Shown: positions 9,039 through 16,593 of the stretch, piece by piece
Position numbering within the stretch: position 1 is the stretch's first letter
How the letters are laid out: the number at the start of each line of letters is the position of its first letter
Translations under genes and position numbers: made by a program
The notes under the pieces: generated by a model
Databases searched by the model: none
Seen by the model: the letters and a program-made list of their open reading frames with translations, nothing else
What the model was told of the DNA's origin: nothing
Assembly: GCA_017303975.1 (NCBI GenBank)
Contig: JAFLBG010000032.1
Location: 1-43,888 of the forward strand
From: Bacteroidota bacterium
GTDB taxonomy: Bacteria; Bacteroidota; Bacteroidia; JAFLBG01
Direction: 5' to 3'
DNA: 43,888 nt

Positions 9039-10424
9039 ATGAAACACGCACTACTCGAAATTTGTTATTTAATTGGATCGGTAACTTTTATTCTTGGACT
9101 TAAAATGATGGGCAATGCCAAAACTGCTCGAAAGGGTAATTTGGTGGGAGCTGTGGGAATGACAGTTGCTATTATTGGCACCATATTTTTGCACGAAGGA
9201 GCTGTATCTCCTATTATATATAGTCTAATTTTTTCGGCTATTGCGTTAGGTACTATTATAGGTTGGTTTACCGCAAAGCGAGTTCAGATGACTAAAATGC
9301 CTGAATTAGTTTCTATGTTTAATGGTATGGGTGGGGCTTGTGCTGCGTTAATAGGGCTGATGGAATACGAACACAATTTAAATAATACAAGTGCTTTAAT
9401 TCCAATTGTAGCAGGGTTGGTAATTGGTAGTGTTTCTTTTTCGGGGTCAATTATTGCATATCTGAAGTTGAATGGAACTATGAATAAACCTGTTCGATTG
9501 CCTTCCTATAATTTAATTAACAATGTTGTAATGCTTACGCTGCTAGTGTTTGCAGCATGGATAGTAGTTGCATCTCCTTCAGGTGCTGCAATGTTATATG
9601 CATTATTTGTGCTAGCTATTTTGTACGGAATTTTATTTACAGTTCCAATTGGAGGTGCAGATATGCCGGTTGTAATTTCGTTGCTTAACTCATTTACCGG
9701 ATTAGCTGCGGCTTTCGGAGGATTTTTATATGATAATTATGTAATGCTTACTGGCGGTATATTAGTTGGCTCTGCAGGTACATTACTTACATTGGCTATG
9801 TGTAAAGCCATGAATAGGCCATTGAGCAATGTAATATTTGGTGCATTTGGTGGTGGAGCTGCTGCTGCAGGTGCTGGCGATGACACAAAAGGAAGTATAA
9901 AAGATGTAACAGTTAGCGATTTGGCAGTAATGATGAATTATTCCAAAAAAGTAGTAATCGTACCAGGTTATGGATTGGCTGTGGCACAAGCACAGCACGT
10001 TATTCACGAGTTAGAAGTTTTATTGGAAGAGCGAGGGGTAGAAGTTAAGTATGCAATACATCCTGTAGCAGGACGTATGCCTGGACATATGAATGTGTTG
10101 CTCGCAGAATCGAATGTAGATTATGGAAAGTTAATTGAGATGGAAGAGATTAATCCTGAGTTTGACCAGACAGATGTAGTGCTTGTAGTAGGCGCGAATG
10201 ATGTTGTGAATCCTGCGGCAAAAACAGACCCATCTTCCCCTATTTATGGAATGCCAATTTTGGAGGTAGAGCGTGCTAAAAATATTATTATCAATAAACG
10301 CTCTATGAATGCCGGTTATGCCGGAATTGATAATTTATTATTCTACAATCCTAAAACAAGTATGTTTTTTGGAGATGCCAAAAAAGCACTCACTGATCTT
10401 GTAGCAGAGCTTAAAACACTTTAG
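9039..10424 (+). CDS. pntB: NAD(P) transhydrogenase subunit beta
   Basis: PntB carries most of the membrane helices and the NADP(H)-binding domain III of the proton-translocating transhydrogenase. The 461-residue protein has multiple hydrophobic helices over its first ~265 residues, then a Gly/Ala hinge (GAFGGGAAAAGAGD) and a Rossmann domain III with VVIVPGYGLAVAQAQH (about 306-321), the HPVAGRMPGHMNVLLAE loop and the VGANDVVNPAA motif. A run of A with AAAAGG just precedes the ATG and could act as Shine-Dalgarno. It lies downstream of pntAB in the same direction, with the S23-type insert between, so its expression may depend on readthrough of the insert. Confidence 0.96.
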   Translation: MKHALLEICYLIGSVTFILGLKMMGNAKTARKGNLVGAVGMTVAIIGTIFLHEGAVSPIIYSLIFSAIALGTIIGWFTAKRVQMTKMPELVSMFNGMGGACAALIGLMEYEHNLNNTSALIPIVAGLVIGSVSFSGSIIAYLKLNGTMNKPVRLPSYNLINNVVMLTLLVFAAWIVVASPSGAAMLYALFVLAILYGILFTVPIGGADMPVVISLLNSFTGLAAAFGGFLYDNYVMLTGGILVGSAGTLLTLAMCKAMNRPLSNVIFGAFGGGAAAAGAGDDTKGSIKDVTVSDLAVMMNYSKKVVIVPGYGLAVAQAQHVIHELEVLLEERGVEVKYAIHPVAGRMPGHMNVLLAESNVDYGKLIEMEEINPEFDQTDVVLVVGANDVVNPAAKTDPSSPIYGMPILEVERAKNIIINKRSMNAGYAGIDNLLFYNPKTSMFFGDAKKALTDLVAELKTL

Positions 10425-10425
10425 C

Positions 10426-10455
10426 TTACAAATTGTTTAAAGTTCAATTTTGTAA
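10426..10455 (+). terminator. Possible weak terminator after pntB
   Basis: TTACAAATTG (10426-10435) can pair with CAATTTTGTAA (10445-10455) with one bulged base, two bases after the pntB stop. There are few GC pairs and no long T-run, so the call is tentative. Confidence 0.3.
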
Positions 10456-10464
10456 CCATTATAT

Positions 10465-10490
10465 GTCATTCCCGCAAATGCAGGAATCTC
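10465..10490. repeat. Small palindromic repeat-like element
   Basis: GTCATTCCCGCAAATGCAGG followed by AATC contains ATTCCCGC and GCAGGAAT as inverted arms around AAAT, with one mismatch. This is the same form as the short GTCATTCCCGC...GCGGGAATC palindromes dispersed in many bacterial genomes. It is GC-richer than the surrounding intergenic DNA. Confidence 0.45.
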
Positions 10491-10625
10491 TTCCAAATAG
10501 GCCGGAGATGTCAATTTTCATAGGCATTACAGTTGAATGGACTTTATTCACAGCCTGACTTTAAACAACTTCATTTTAAAATGGAAAACAACAAAAAGAC
10601 TTCCGTTAATTAATGTTAAATAATT

Positions 10626-10642
10626 TTGGCACAACTATTGAT
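10626..10642 (+). promoter_or_regulatory. Sigma-54-like -24/-12 element ahead of the DUF1573 genes
   Basis: TTGGCAC-AACTA-TTGAT matches TGGCAC-N5-TTGCW except that the -12 GC is GA. It lies about 54 bases before the ATG at 10696, a reasonable leader. The missing C at -12 weakens the call. No enhancer-binding protein is encoded in the window. A TATAAAAG further down (10651-10658) is an alternative -10-like site. Confidence 0.35.
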
Positions 10643-10695
10643 ACACTATGTATAAAAGAATAAGTTTGTATCTTTAGGTTAACAGATTGTTAGGA

Positions 10696-11082
10696 ATGAG
10701 AAATATTGTCATAGTTGTATTTACTTTAATTAGTTGGGGTTTTGTTGCGCAAACAACCTTTAGCGATCCTTTTGCTCCAATTATTAAATTTGACAACGAA
10801 ACATATGATTTTGGTTCGATAAAAAAAGGAGCTGATGGTAGTTGTGAGTTTAAGTTTAAAAATGAAGGACAAGACCCTTTGATAATCGATCGCGTAGAGC
10901 CCGGATGTGCTTGTGTAGTTACAAAATGGCCTAAAAGACCAATACGAAAAGGAAGAACAGGTAAAATAAAAGTTAAGTATTACACAGAACGTGTCGGACC
11001 AATTGACAAATACGTAACCATACGCTCAAATTCACAAACCGGACCAATTATATTGAAGCTGAAAGGCAATATAGGCGGGTAG
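10696..11082 (+). CDS. DUF1573 domain protein, exported (copy 1)
   Basis: The 128-residue product has a signal peptide (MRNIVIVVFTLISWGFVAQT) followed by one DUF1573 beta-sandwich: IKFDNETYDFGSIKKG, CEFKFKNEGQDPLII and GCACVVTKWPKRPIRKG. It differs from the two downstream copies in having CAC instead of CGC, several extra Arg/Lys residues and no C-terminal tail. A TTG nine bases upstream (10687) is a possible alternative start and is better spaced from an AGG, but ATG gives a normal signal peptide. It is first of three tandem paralogues. Role unknown; DUF1573 proteins are common small periplasmic or surface proteins in Bacteroidota. Confidence 0.85.
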   Translation: MRNIVIVVFTLISWGFVAQTTFSDPFAPIIKFDNETYDFGSIKKGADGSCEFKFKNEGQDPLIIDRVEPGCACVVTKWPKRPIRKGRTGKIKVKYYTERVGPIDKYVTIRSNSQTGPIILKLKGNIGG

Positions 11083-11139
11083 TTCCAAACTAAAGTTTGA
11101 AATTATAAATGAAGAATTAAAAATTATAAATTGAATAAA

Positions 11140-11643
11140 ATGAAAAAATTAGTAATTACAGGAGCGTTAGCTTTAGCTTTCTTTGCAAATTATAACGCAC
11201 AAGAAAAAGTAGCACCAAAAGAATCTACACCTGCGGTTGCTGTAAATCCAAATGCTGCAGAACTAAAATTTGAAAAAGAAACACACGATTATGGCACCAT
11301 AAAACAAGGCGCAGATGGAAATTGTGAGTTTAAATTCAAAAATACAGGAAAAGAGCCCTTGATAATTAGTAATGCACAAGGATCGTGTGGTTGCACCGTG
11401 CCAATTTGGCCTAAAGAACCAATTAAGCCGGGAGAATCAAGCACTATTAAGGTTCATTATGATACTAAGCGGGTAGGTGCAATTAGTAAAAGTGTAACCA
11501 TTACATCTAATGCCAAAAATAGCCCTGCTGTTATTAAGATAAAGGGATTGGTAGAAGCAGCTCCTGCTGAAGAGCCATTTCCAACTAAGAAAACAGACAA
11601 TGGCGCAACACCTTTTGAAAAAACAACAACCGGATTTAACTAA
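11140..11643 (+). CDS. DUF1573 domain protein, exported (copy 2)
   Basis: The 167-residue product starts at ATG 11140 (a TTG at 11131 would add three residues). The signal peptide is MKKLVITGALALAFFANYNAQ. The single DUF1573 domain shows LKFEKETHDYGTIKQGADGN, CEFKFKNTGKEPLII and GSCGCTVPIWPKEPIKPGES. A Pro/Ala/Thr-rich tail of about 30 residues follows. It lies 57 bases after copy 1 and 24 before copy 3, so the three look like one transcript. The conserved Cys pair in SCGC could form a disulfide or bind metal; that is inference. Confidence 0.88.
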   Translation: MKKLVITGALALAFFANYNAQEKVAPKESTPAVAVNPNAAELKFEKETHDYGTIKQGADGNCEFKFKNTGKEPLIISNAQGSCGCTVPIWPKEPIKPGESSTIKVHYDTKRVGAISKSVTITSNAKNSPAVIKIKGLVEAAPAEEPFPTKKTDNGATPFEKTTTGFN

Positions 11644-11667
11644 AAACAGATTATAAAAAAGAAAACT

Positions 11668-12108
11668 ATGAAAAAAGCAATTTTATCAATTGGAGTAGTA
11701 CTTTGTTTAGTATTTGCTTCTAATGCACAGGAATCTACTACTACATCTATTAATCCGAACGCTCCGGATATGAAGTTTGAAACTGAAGTGATGGATTATG
11801 GTTTAATAGAGCATGGATCGAATGGAGTGCGTGAGTTTAAATTTAAAAATGTAGGTAAAGAGCCTTTAATCATTACTAATGCTGTTGGATCTTGCGGATG
11901 TACTACTCCGGAATGGCCTAAAGAACCTATTAAGCCAGGTGGAAGTGGTGTAATTAAAGTAAAATACGATACACAACGTGTAGGTAATTTCGAAAAAACT
12001 GTTACTCTAACTTCTAATGCAAAAGAAGCTAATAAAGTAATAAGAATTAAAGGGTCTGTAAAAGCGGCACCTGCTGCTCCAGCTGAAGGAGAAAAGAAAG
12101 CGAACTAA
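11668..12108 (+). CDS. DUF1573 domain protein, exported (copy 3)
   Basis: The 146-residue product has the signal peptide MKKAILSIGVVLCLVFASNAQ, then DUF1573 with MKFETEVMDYGLIEHGSNGV, EFKFKNVGKEPLII and GSCGCTTPEWPKEPIKPGGS, and a short Ala/Pro/Lys tail. It is most like copy 2. A strong terminator follows within 16 bases, so it closes the three-gene unit. Confidence 0.88.
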   Translation: MKKAILSIGVVLCLVFASNAQESTTTSINPNAPDMKFETEVMDYGLIEHGSNGVREFKFKNVGKEPLIITNAVGSCGCTTPEWPKEPIKPGGSGVIKVKYDTQRVGNFEKTVTLTSNAKEANKVIRIKGSVKAAPAAPAEGEKKAN

Positions 12109-12123
12109 GCTAGTTAAATTTTT

Positions 12124-12170
12124 ATAACAAAAAAGCCGTTAGATAAAACATCTAACGGCTTTTTTGTTAT
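12124..12170. terminator. Strong bidirectional intrinsic terminator
   Basis: A perfect 21-bp stem (12124-12144 with 12150-12170) closes a 5-base loop AAAAC. The core is GCCGTTAGAT / ATCTAACGGC flanked by A-runs on the left and T-runs on the right, so it can terminate transcription from both the DUF1573 genes and the convergent comB strand. Confidence 0.93.
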
Positions 12171-12309
12171 AATGTTTTTCCTCAAAAGCCAACTGCATAT
12201 AACTAAAGATTAGTAAGGAGTTTGGTATTTTGAATAAGTAAAATGCCTTCCTAATACCAAATTGAGGCTGCACCTACTAAGATAGATAGTGCGCTTATTA
12301 CAATAGCTT

Positions 12310-13029
12310 CTATGATTTAATAGCAACCAAAGCACCATCTTGTAACACAGGAATAATGGACGTTTGATTAGGAGTTAAGCAAAAACGAATGTCGTTTTTT
12401 AGTCCTAAACGAGCCAAGCGTTCTTTGTGTGAGGAGTAATTTAAAAATTTAAGGGGATCTTTTTCGGCTATTTGGTATAAATATTTAAGAGCTAGACATC
12501 CGTCTCCGTGCGCATATTCTGCTGAACGTTTTTGGATTTCTTCTGTTACGGATCCTGCAAATAGTGCATCTTCCAAGTTGAATTTGTTTTTCCACCCGGA
12601 ACACAACAATAATATGTTTTTATTTTGCTTTACCAACCAATCACACAACGCATCAATATTTAAGAACGAACCAATTACCACTTTGTGTGATTCTTTGGCA
12701 GCTTCAATAGCTTGTGTGCCGTTTGTGGTTGTAAGTACCAGCGTTTGTCCCTTTATGTTTTCACCCATGTAATCGTATGGAGAGTTCCCAAAATCAAAAC
12801 CATCGAGCTTTACCGCATCGCGCTCTGCACCTACTAAATAGCCTTGTTCTTTGTATTTTCTAGCTTCTTCAACCGTAGCAACTGGAATTATTTTTTCGGC
12901 ACCATTTTCAAAAGCGATACAGATAGCAGACGTAGCACGAAGTATATCAATGATTACAACAATGTTGTCATCATTCCTGTAAACAGGATATAAGTAAGGG
13001 GAGAAACAGGCGTCTATTGTTAAACTCAT
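12310..13029 (-). CDS. comB: 2-phosphosulfolactate phosphatase family protein (ComB-like)
   Basis: ComB is a Mg-dependent phosphatase that converts 2-phosphosulfolactate to sulfolactate, known from coenzyme M synthesis in methanogens. Homologues are widespread in bacteria that do not make coenzyme M. The 239-residue product matches the family along its length: VVIIDILRATSAICIAFENG (about 24-43), LVGAERDAVKLDGFDFGNSP, LVLTTTNGTQAIEAA (about 96-110), LCSGWKNKFNLEDALFAG and the HGDGCLALKYL helix. It is 12 bases downstream of gcvT and last in the minus-strand run that starts with two glycosyltransferases. The in vivo substrate here is unknown; sulfonate or sulfonolipid metabolism is one possibility. 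Confidence 0.88.
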   Translation of the reverse strand: MSLTIDACFSPYLYPVYRNDDNIVVIIDILRATSAICIAFENGAEKIIPVATVEEARKYKEQGYLVGAERDAVKLDGFDFGNSPYDYMGENIKGQTLVLTTTNGTQAIEAAKESHKVVIGSFLNIDALCDWLVKQNKNILLLCSGWKNKFNLEDALFAGSVTEEIQKRSAEYAHGDGCLALKYLYQIAEKDPLKFLNYSSHKERLARLGLKNDIRFCLTPNQTSIIPVLQDGALVAIKS

Positions 13030-13041
13030 TGATTGAAAAAA

Positions 13042-14145
13042 TTACTTTCCTAAAAACGGTATTTTTACCACTTTAGCTTTTAATTGTTTATCGCGGATTT
13101 TTATAAAGATTTCTGAATCTATTTTGGAGCTGCCTGTAGCAACATATCCTAAGCCTAACCCTTTTTGCAACGTAGGCGATTGTGTGCCCGAAGTAACAAC
13201 TCCCAAAAGAGCACCTGTAGCATCAACAATTTCGTAGCCATGACGAGGAATGCCTCTGTCAAGCATTTCGAAGCCAACCAGTTTTTTTGTTACACCTTTT
13301 TCTTTTTGATTTTTTAAATATTCGCTATTGGTGAATGTTTTGGTAAACTTTGTTATCCATCCCAGTCCAGCTTCTATCGGTGACGTTGTATCATCAATAT
13401 CATTGCCATACAAACAGAATCCCATTTCTAAGCGCAGGGTATCACGTGCTCCAAGACCAATTGGCTTTATTCCAAATTCTTTTCCGGCATCTATAATAGC
13501 GTCCCACATTTTTTCGGCATATTGGTTTTCAAAATAAATTTCAAATCCTCCTGCGCCTGTATATCCTGTATTTGAAATAACCACATTCTCTACACCGTTA
13601 AAAGTTCCTTTCTTAAAGCTATAATAAGGAATCTCCGAAAGATTAATAGAAGTAAGCTTTTGCAAGGCTGTTATAGCTTTGGGGCCTTGAATTGCAAGCA
13701 GAGAAGTTTTTTCGGAAATATTTACCATCTCTACATTGTCGGAATTAAACTTCTTAATCCAGTTCCAATCTTTTTCTATGTTAGATGCATTTACTACCAA
13801 CATATAGGTTTTTGCATCAATTCGATAGACCAATAAATCATCTACAATACCTCCTGTTTCATTTGGCAAGCAAGAATATTGAGCTTTGCCGTCTGTTAAT
13901 GCGGCAACATCATTGGATGTTACACGTTGGATTAAATCAAATGCTTTTTCTCCTCTTATAATAAACTCTCCCATGTGCGATACATCAAACATTCCAAGAG
14001 CGTTGCGAACGGTAGCATGTTCGTCATTCAATCCGGTATAACTTACAGGCATATTGTACCCTGCAAAAGGAACCATTTTAGCTCCCAATGAAATATGTTT
14101 TTTTTCTAATGCTGTGCTTTTTAGTTCGTTTACTACAGTCTCCAT
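13042..14145 (-). CDS. gcvT: Glycine cleavage system aminomethyltransferase (T protein)
   Basis: GcvT moves the methylene carbon from the aminomethyl group on lipoyl-GcvH to tetrahydrofolate, releasing ammonia. The 367-residue protein shows [20 protein letters not shown] near the N-terminus, the [11 protein letters not shown] motif (catalytic Asp region), [34 protein letters not shown] and [20 protein letters not shown], all typical. The frame is open upstream to 14232, but [20 protein letters not shown] is the normal N-terminus and avoids overlap with the preceding gene, so ATG 14145 is chosen. gcvP and gcvH are not in the window. Confidence 0.95.
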   Translation of the reverse strand: METVVNELKSTALEKKHISLGAKMVPFAGYNMPVSYTGLNDEHATVRNALGMFDVSHMGEFIIRGEKAFDLIQRVTSNDVAALTDGKAQYSCLPNETGGIVDDLLVYRIDAKTYMLVVNASNIEKDWNWIKKFNSDNVEMVNISEKTSLLAIQGPKAITALQKLTSINLSEIPYYSFKKGTFNGVENVVISNTGYTGAGGFEIYFENQYAEKMWDAIIDAGKEFGIKPIGLGARDTLRLEMGFCLYGNDIDDTTSPIEAGLGWITKFTKTFTNSEYLKNQKEKGVTKKLVGFEMLDRGIPRHGYEIVDATGALLGVVTSGTQSPTLQKGLGLGYVATGSSKIDSEIFIKIRDKQLKAKVVKIPFLGK

Positions 14146-14194
14146 AGTATTGTTTTTTTTAATGATTTTGGATAAGTAAGATACATATTTTTGC

Positions 14195-15403
14195 TTATAA
14201 CCCCTTGTAAACACTATCGTATTTTTTAACACCTACTGTCAAATCCCAAATTGGCTGTGCATTTATGCGAATAGTTCTGCTTTCAATAGTTAGCAATTGT
14301 GGCAATGCATCTACCACTTTTGCAAAAGACAATTCAGAAAAATCATCTACCAATAATCCACATTTAGTAGCTTGAATTATTTCTTCTACATCGCCAATTT
14401 TATTGCCTATCATTGGAATCCCTAATGCCGATAATTCGCCCATTTTAATGGGAGAACTGGCAATCTTGGAATACAAAGGTTTTATAAAAAGCGGACTTAC
14501 ATCAAAAGCACAAACCAATTGCGACACTTCTTTTTTTGTTGCTTTTTTAATAATCAATTTTGAGGTGTCAATTACTAATTCTTTTGCAGCACGTTCTATT
14601 TCATGGGCTGGTGTTGCTGTTAGAAAAATAAAATATGCTTCGGGAAATTTTTTCAAAACAGCATTGTAAAACTTTAGCAATTCCGGTAGCATATACCAAG
14701 TTCCCAAAGAGCCCAAATAGCCTACCGCTAAAGCATTTTCAGCAACGCCCAGTATTTTTTTTGCCTTTTCTTTTTTCTCAGGAGTATTTACTTCAAAAAA
14801 AGAAAAATCGGCAGCGCAGGGTATAACTGTAATAGGAGCATTTGCGTAACTATCCCAACGCTGAATTTCTCTTTGACCTGCAAAAGTTAATGATACAATG
14901 GCATCTGAGGTGTTTATATAGTTGGCTTCTTTTCGTTTATATCGTTTGTATAAAAACTTTCCTAGCAAACTTTTTTTATTCCAAATGCCGCCATCTACAC
15001 GTTCGTCCACCCAAAAGCCGCGCATGTCAAACAAAAATCTAGTTCCATATTTTTTTTTGAATAAATAACCAATCTCTGCTGCTACATAGCTACGACAATG
15101 AATAATATTTATTTTATGTTGCGAGCAAATGCGATTGGCTTCTTTTTTCAATAAATGTAAATCGTACAACTTAGCAACAATAGGTGGTTTGGAGTGAAAT
15201 AAAATGGAATGCCACTGAATATTTTTCCCTTCAAGTAAAGAAAGTATTTCGCTTTTTTTTTCGTTAAGTATATGTTCTTTTTCACAACTAAGGATATGAA
15301 ATTTATATCCCAGCTTTTCCAATTCTATAACATAAGGAAGAATTTGAGATTGCCCTACTTGGTCGGTTAAACCATCGTAGGTTATGTATAAGATAGTTTT
15401 CAA
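14195..15403 (-). CDS. Glycosyltransferase, GT4-like
   Basis: The 402-residue product has an N-terminal [20 protein letters not shown] and a GT-B fold C-terminal half with [20 protein letters not shown], a [20 protein letters not shown] segment that takes the place of the donor-binding E-x7-E loop, and a CGLLVDD end. The start is TTG at 15403: it overlaps the previous stop as TTGA, no Met occurs near the N-terminus otherwise, and the first residues are needed for the first beta strand. Overlap implies translational coupling with the GT upstream. The sugar and acceptor cannot be read from sequence; surface glycan synthesis is inferred from the neighbours. Confidence 0.85.
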   Translation of the reverse strand: MKTILYITYDGLTDQVGQSQILPYVIELEKLGYKFHILSCEKEHILNEKKSEILSLLEGKNIQWHSILFHSKPPIVAKLYDLHLLKKEANRICSQHKINIIHCRSYVAAEIGYLFKKKYGTRFLFDMRGFWVDERVDGGIWNKKSLLGKFLYKRYKRKEANYINTSDAIVSLTFAGQREIQRWDSYANAPITVIPCAADFSFFEVNTPEKKEKAKKILGVAENALAVGYLGSLGTWYMLPELLKFYNAVLKKFPEAYFIFLTATPAHEIERAAKELVIDTSKLIIKKATKKEVSQLVCAFDVSPLFIKPLYSKIASSPIKMGELSALGIPMIGNKIGDVEEIIQATKCGLLVDDFSELSFAKVVDALPQLLTIESRTIRINAQPIWDLTVGVKKYDSVYKGL

Positions 15404-16479
15404 GATTTTATTAAATCGTTCAAGATTCGCAAATAGTTTTGTTTTTGAGAATCGACAGAATAATTCTCTACTATTGTTTTTCTGGCTTCTTTTCCCATTT
15501 GTTCTCTAAGTCCTTTCGAATCAATTAACTTAGACAGTACTTCTACCCATTGCTCGTCTGTTGAAGCCAAATAGCCATTTACACCATTGTTTATTATTTC
15601 GGTATTCATCCCAACTGGCGACATTACAGCCGGAATTTCCAGTGCCATGTATTGTAATCCTTTAAATCCACATTTCCCTTTCGACCATTCATCGTCTGGC
15701 AAAGGCATAATGCCAATGTCAATTTCTTGCAACTGTTCCATTTCGTCCTTCAACGACCATTTTACGCCATTAATTCCCAGAGAATCGTTTTTGTATGTTT
15801 CGTCTCCAATTACTTTAAAATAAACACTGTCGCCATATTTATTTTTTATTTGTCGTAAAAAGGAAACTGCAAGCTCAAAATGTTTAATGGTAGTATGGCT
15901 ACCCGTCCAACCAATGCAAATTCTGTTTTTGCTTTTTCTGTTAGAATAATGGTAATTCAAGTCGATGGTAGTTGGAATGATTGTTACATTGGGATTGTAT
16001 TTTCTTGCATATTCCGCTAAATAAGCATTCCCAGCAATTACAGTATCGCTTAGTGCAATTAACTTGGCTGTTTTTGCTGGATTTTTTAGCCATTTTAAAC
16101 TTTTGTTTGCTTCAGAAATATCCATTAACCAAATTGAATCATCAAAATCAAAAACAATTTTTTTCCCAACTCGCTTCAGCATTTTTTCGAAAAAGATAGA
16201 GCCAGTCATAAATGCTTCTCTCTGAATAAATATTGCATCGTATGATTTAGCGGAACAGATGTCCCGCAATCTCCTATAGATAGCCTTGATTAGAATAATA
16301 AATTTAAAAATCCAATTACCGGAAGAATAAAAATACTTGTCATCAAACGCATCAAGTAAATAGGATAATTGACAGGTGTAGCCTTGCTCTTCTAAAAAAG
16401 AAAAATATTGTTCGAATCTAAATCGCTGACTTGGCGACCTGTTAATTCGATGTGCTCCGATAAACAATATTTTTGGCAT
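15400..16479 (-). CDS. Glycosyltransferase, GT4-like
   Basis: The 359-residue product begins MPKILFIGAHRINRSPSQRF. It has FDFDDSIWLMD in the N-terminal domain, the GWTGSHTTIKH loop, and the C-terminal IDIGIMPLPDDEWSKGKCGF followed by KGLQYMALEIPAVMSPVGMN, the usual GT4 donor site. ATG 16479 is preferred over a TTG five codons upstream. It leads the minus-strand run GT-GT-gcvT-comB and is divergent (114 bases) from a nucleotide-sugar dehydratase, which fits a polysaccharide or glycolipid locus. Confidence 0.87.
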   Translation of the reverse strand: MPKILFIGAHRINRSPSQRFRFEQYFSFLEEQGYTCQLSYLLDAFDDKYFYSSGNWIFKFIILIKAIYRRLRDICSAKSYDAIFIQREAFMTGSIFFEKMLKRVGKKIVFDFDDSIWLMDISEANKSLKWLKNPAKTAKLIALSDTVIAGNAYLAEYARKYNPNVTIIPTTIDLNYHYSNRKSKNRICIGWTGSHTTIKHFELAVSFLRQIKNKYGDSVYFKVIGDETYKNDSLGINGVKWSLKDEMEQLQEIDIGIMPLPDDEWSKGKCGFKGLQYMALEIPAVMSPVGMNTEIINNGVNGYLASTDEQWVEVLSKLIDSKGLREQMGKEARKTIVENYSVDSQKQNYLRILNDLIKS

Positions 16480-16581
16480 TTTACACTCTTGCAATTTTTA
16501 ACGCACAAAAGTAATTATTTAAGCCTATTAATAGCATCTTCTATCGAAAATAAACTACCGTTAAAGCTGACAGAAACTTAT

Positions 16582-16589
16582 TAAATTTG
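16582..16589 (+). promoter_or_regulatory. -7 box (TAAATTTG) at the dehydratase start
   Basis: TAAATTTG matches the Bacteroidota -7 consensus TAnnTTTG and ends only 4 bases before the ATG at 16594. Used as a promoter it would give a leaderless mRNA. I see no clear TTTG near -33. Confidence 0.3.
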
Positions 16590-16593
16590 TTCA

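Noticed and set aside
9783-10007. Minus-strand ORF within pntB
   Set aside because: It lies wholly inside a well-supported gene and is rich in Cys/Ser/Tyr without any family features.
14146-14232. N-terminal extension of GcvT
   Set aside because: The extra 29 residues are not family-like and would overlap the preceding gene; ATG 14145 gives the standard N-terminus.
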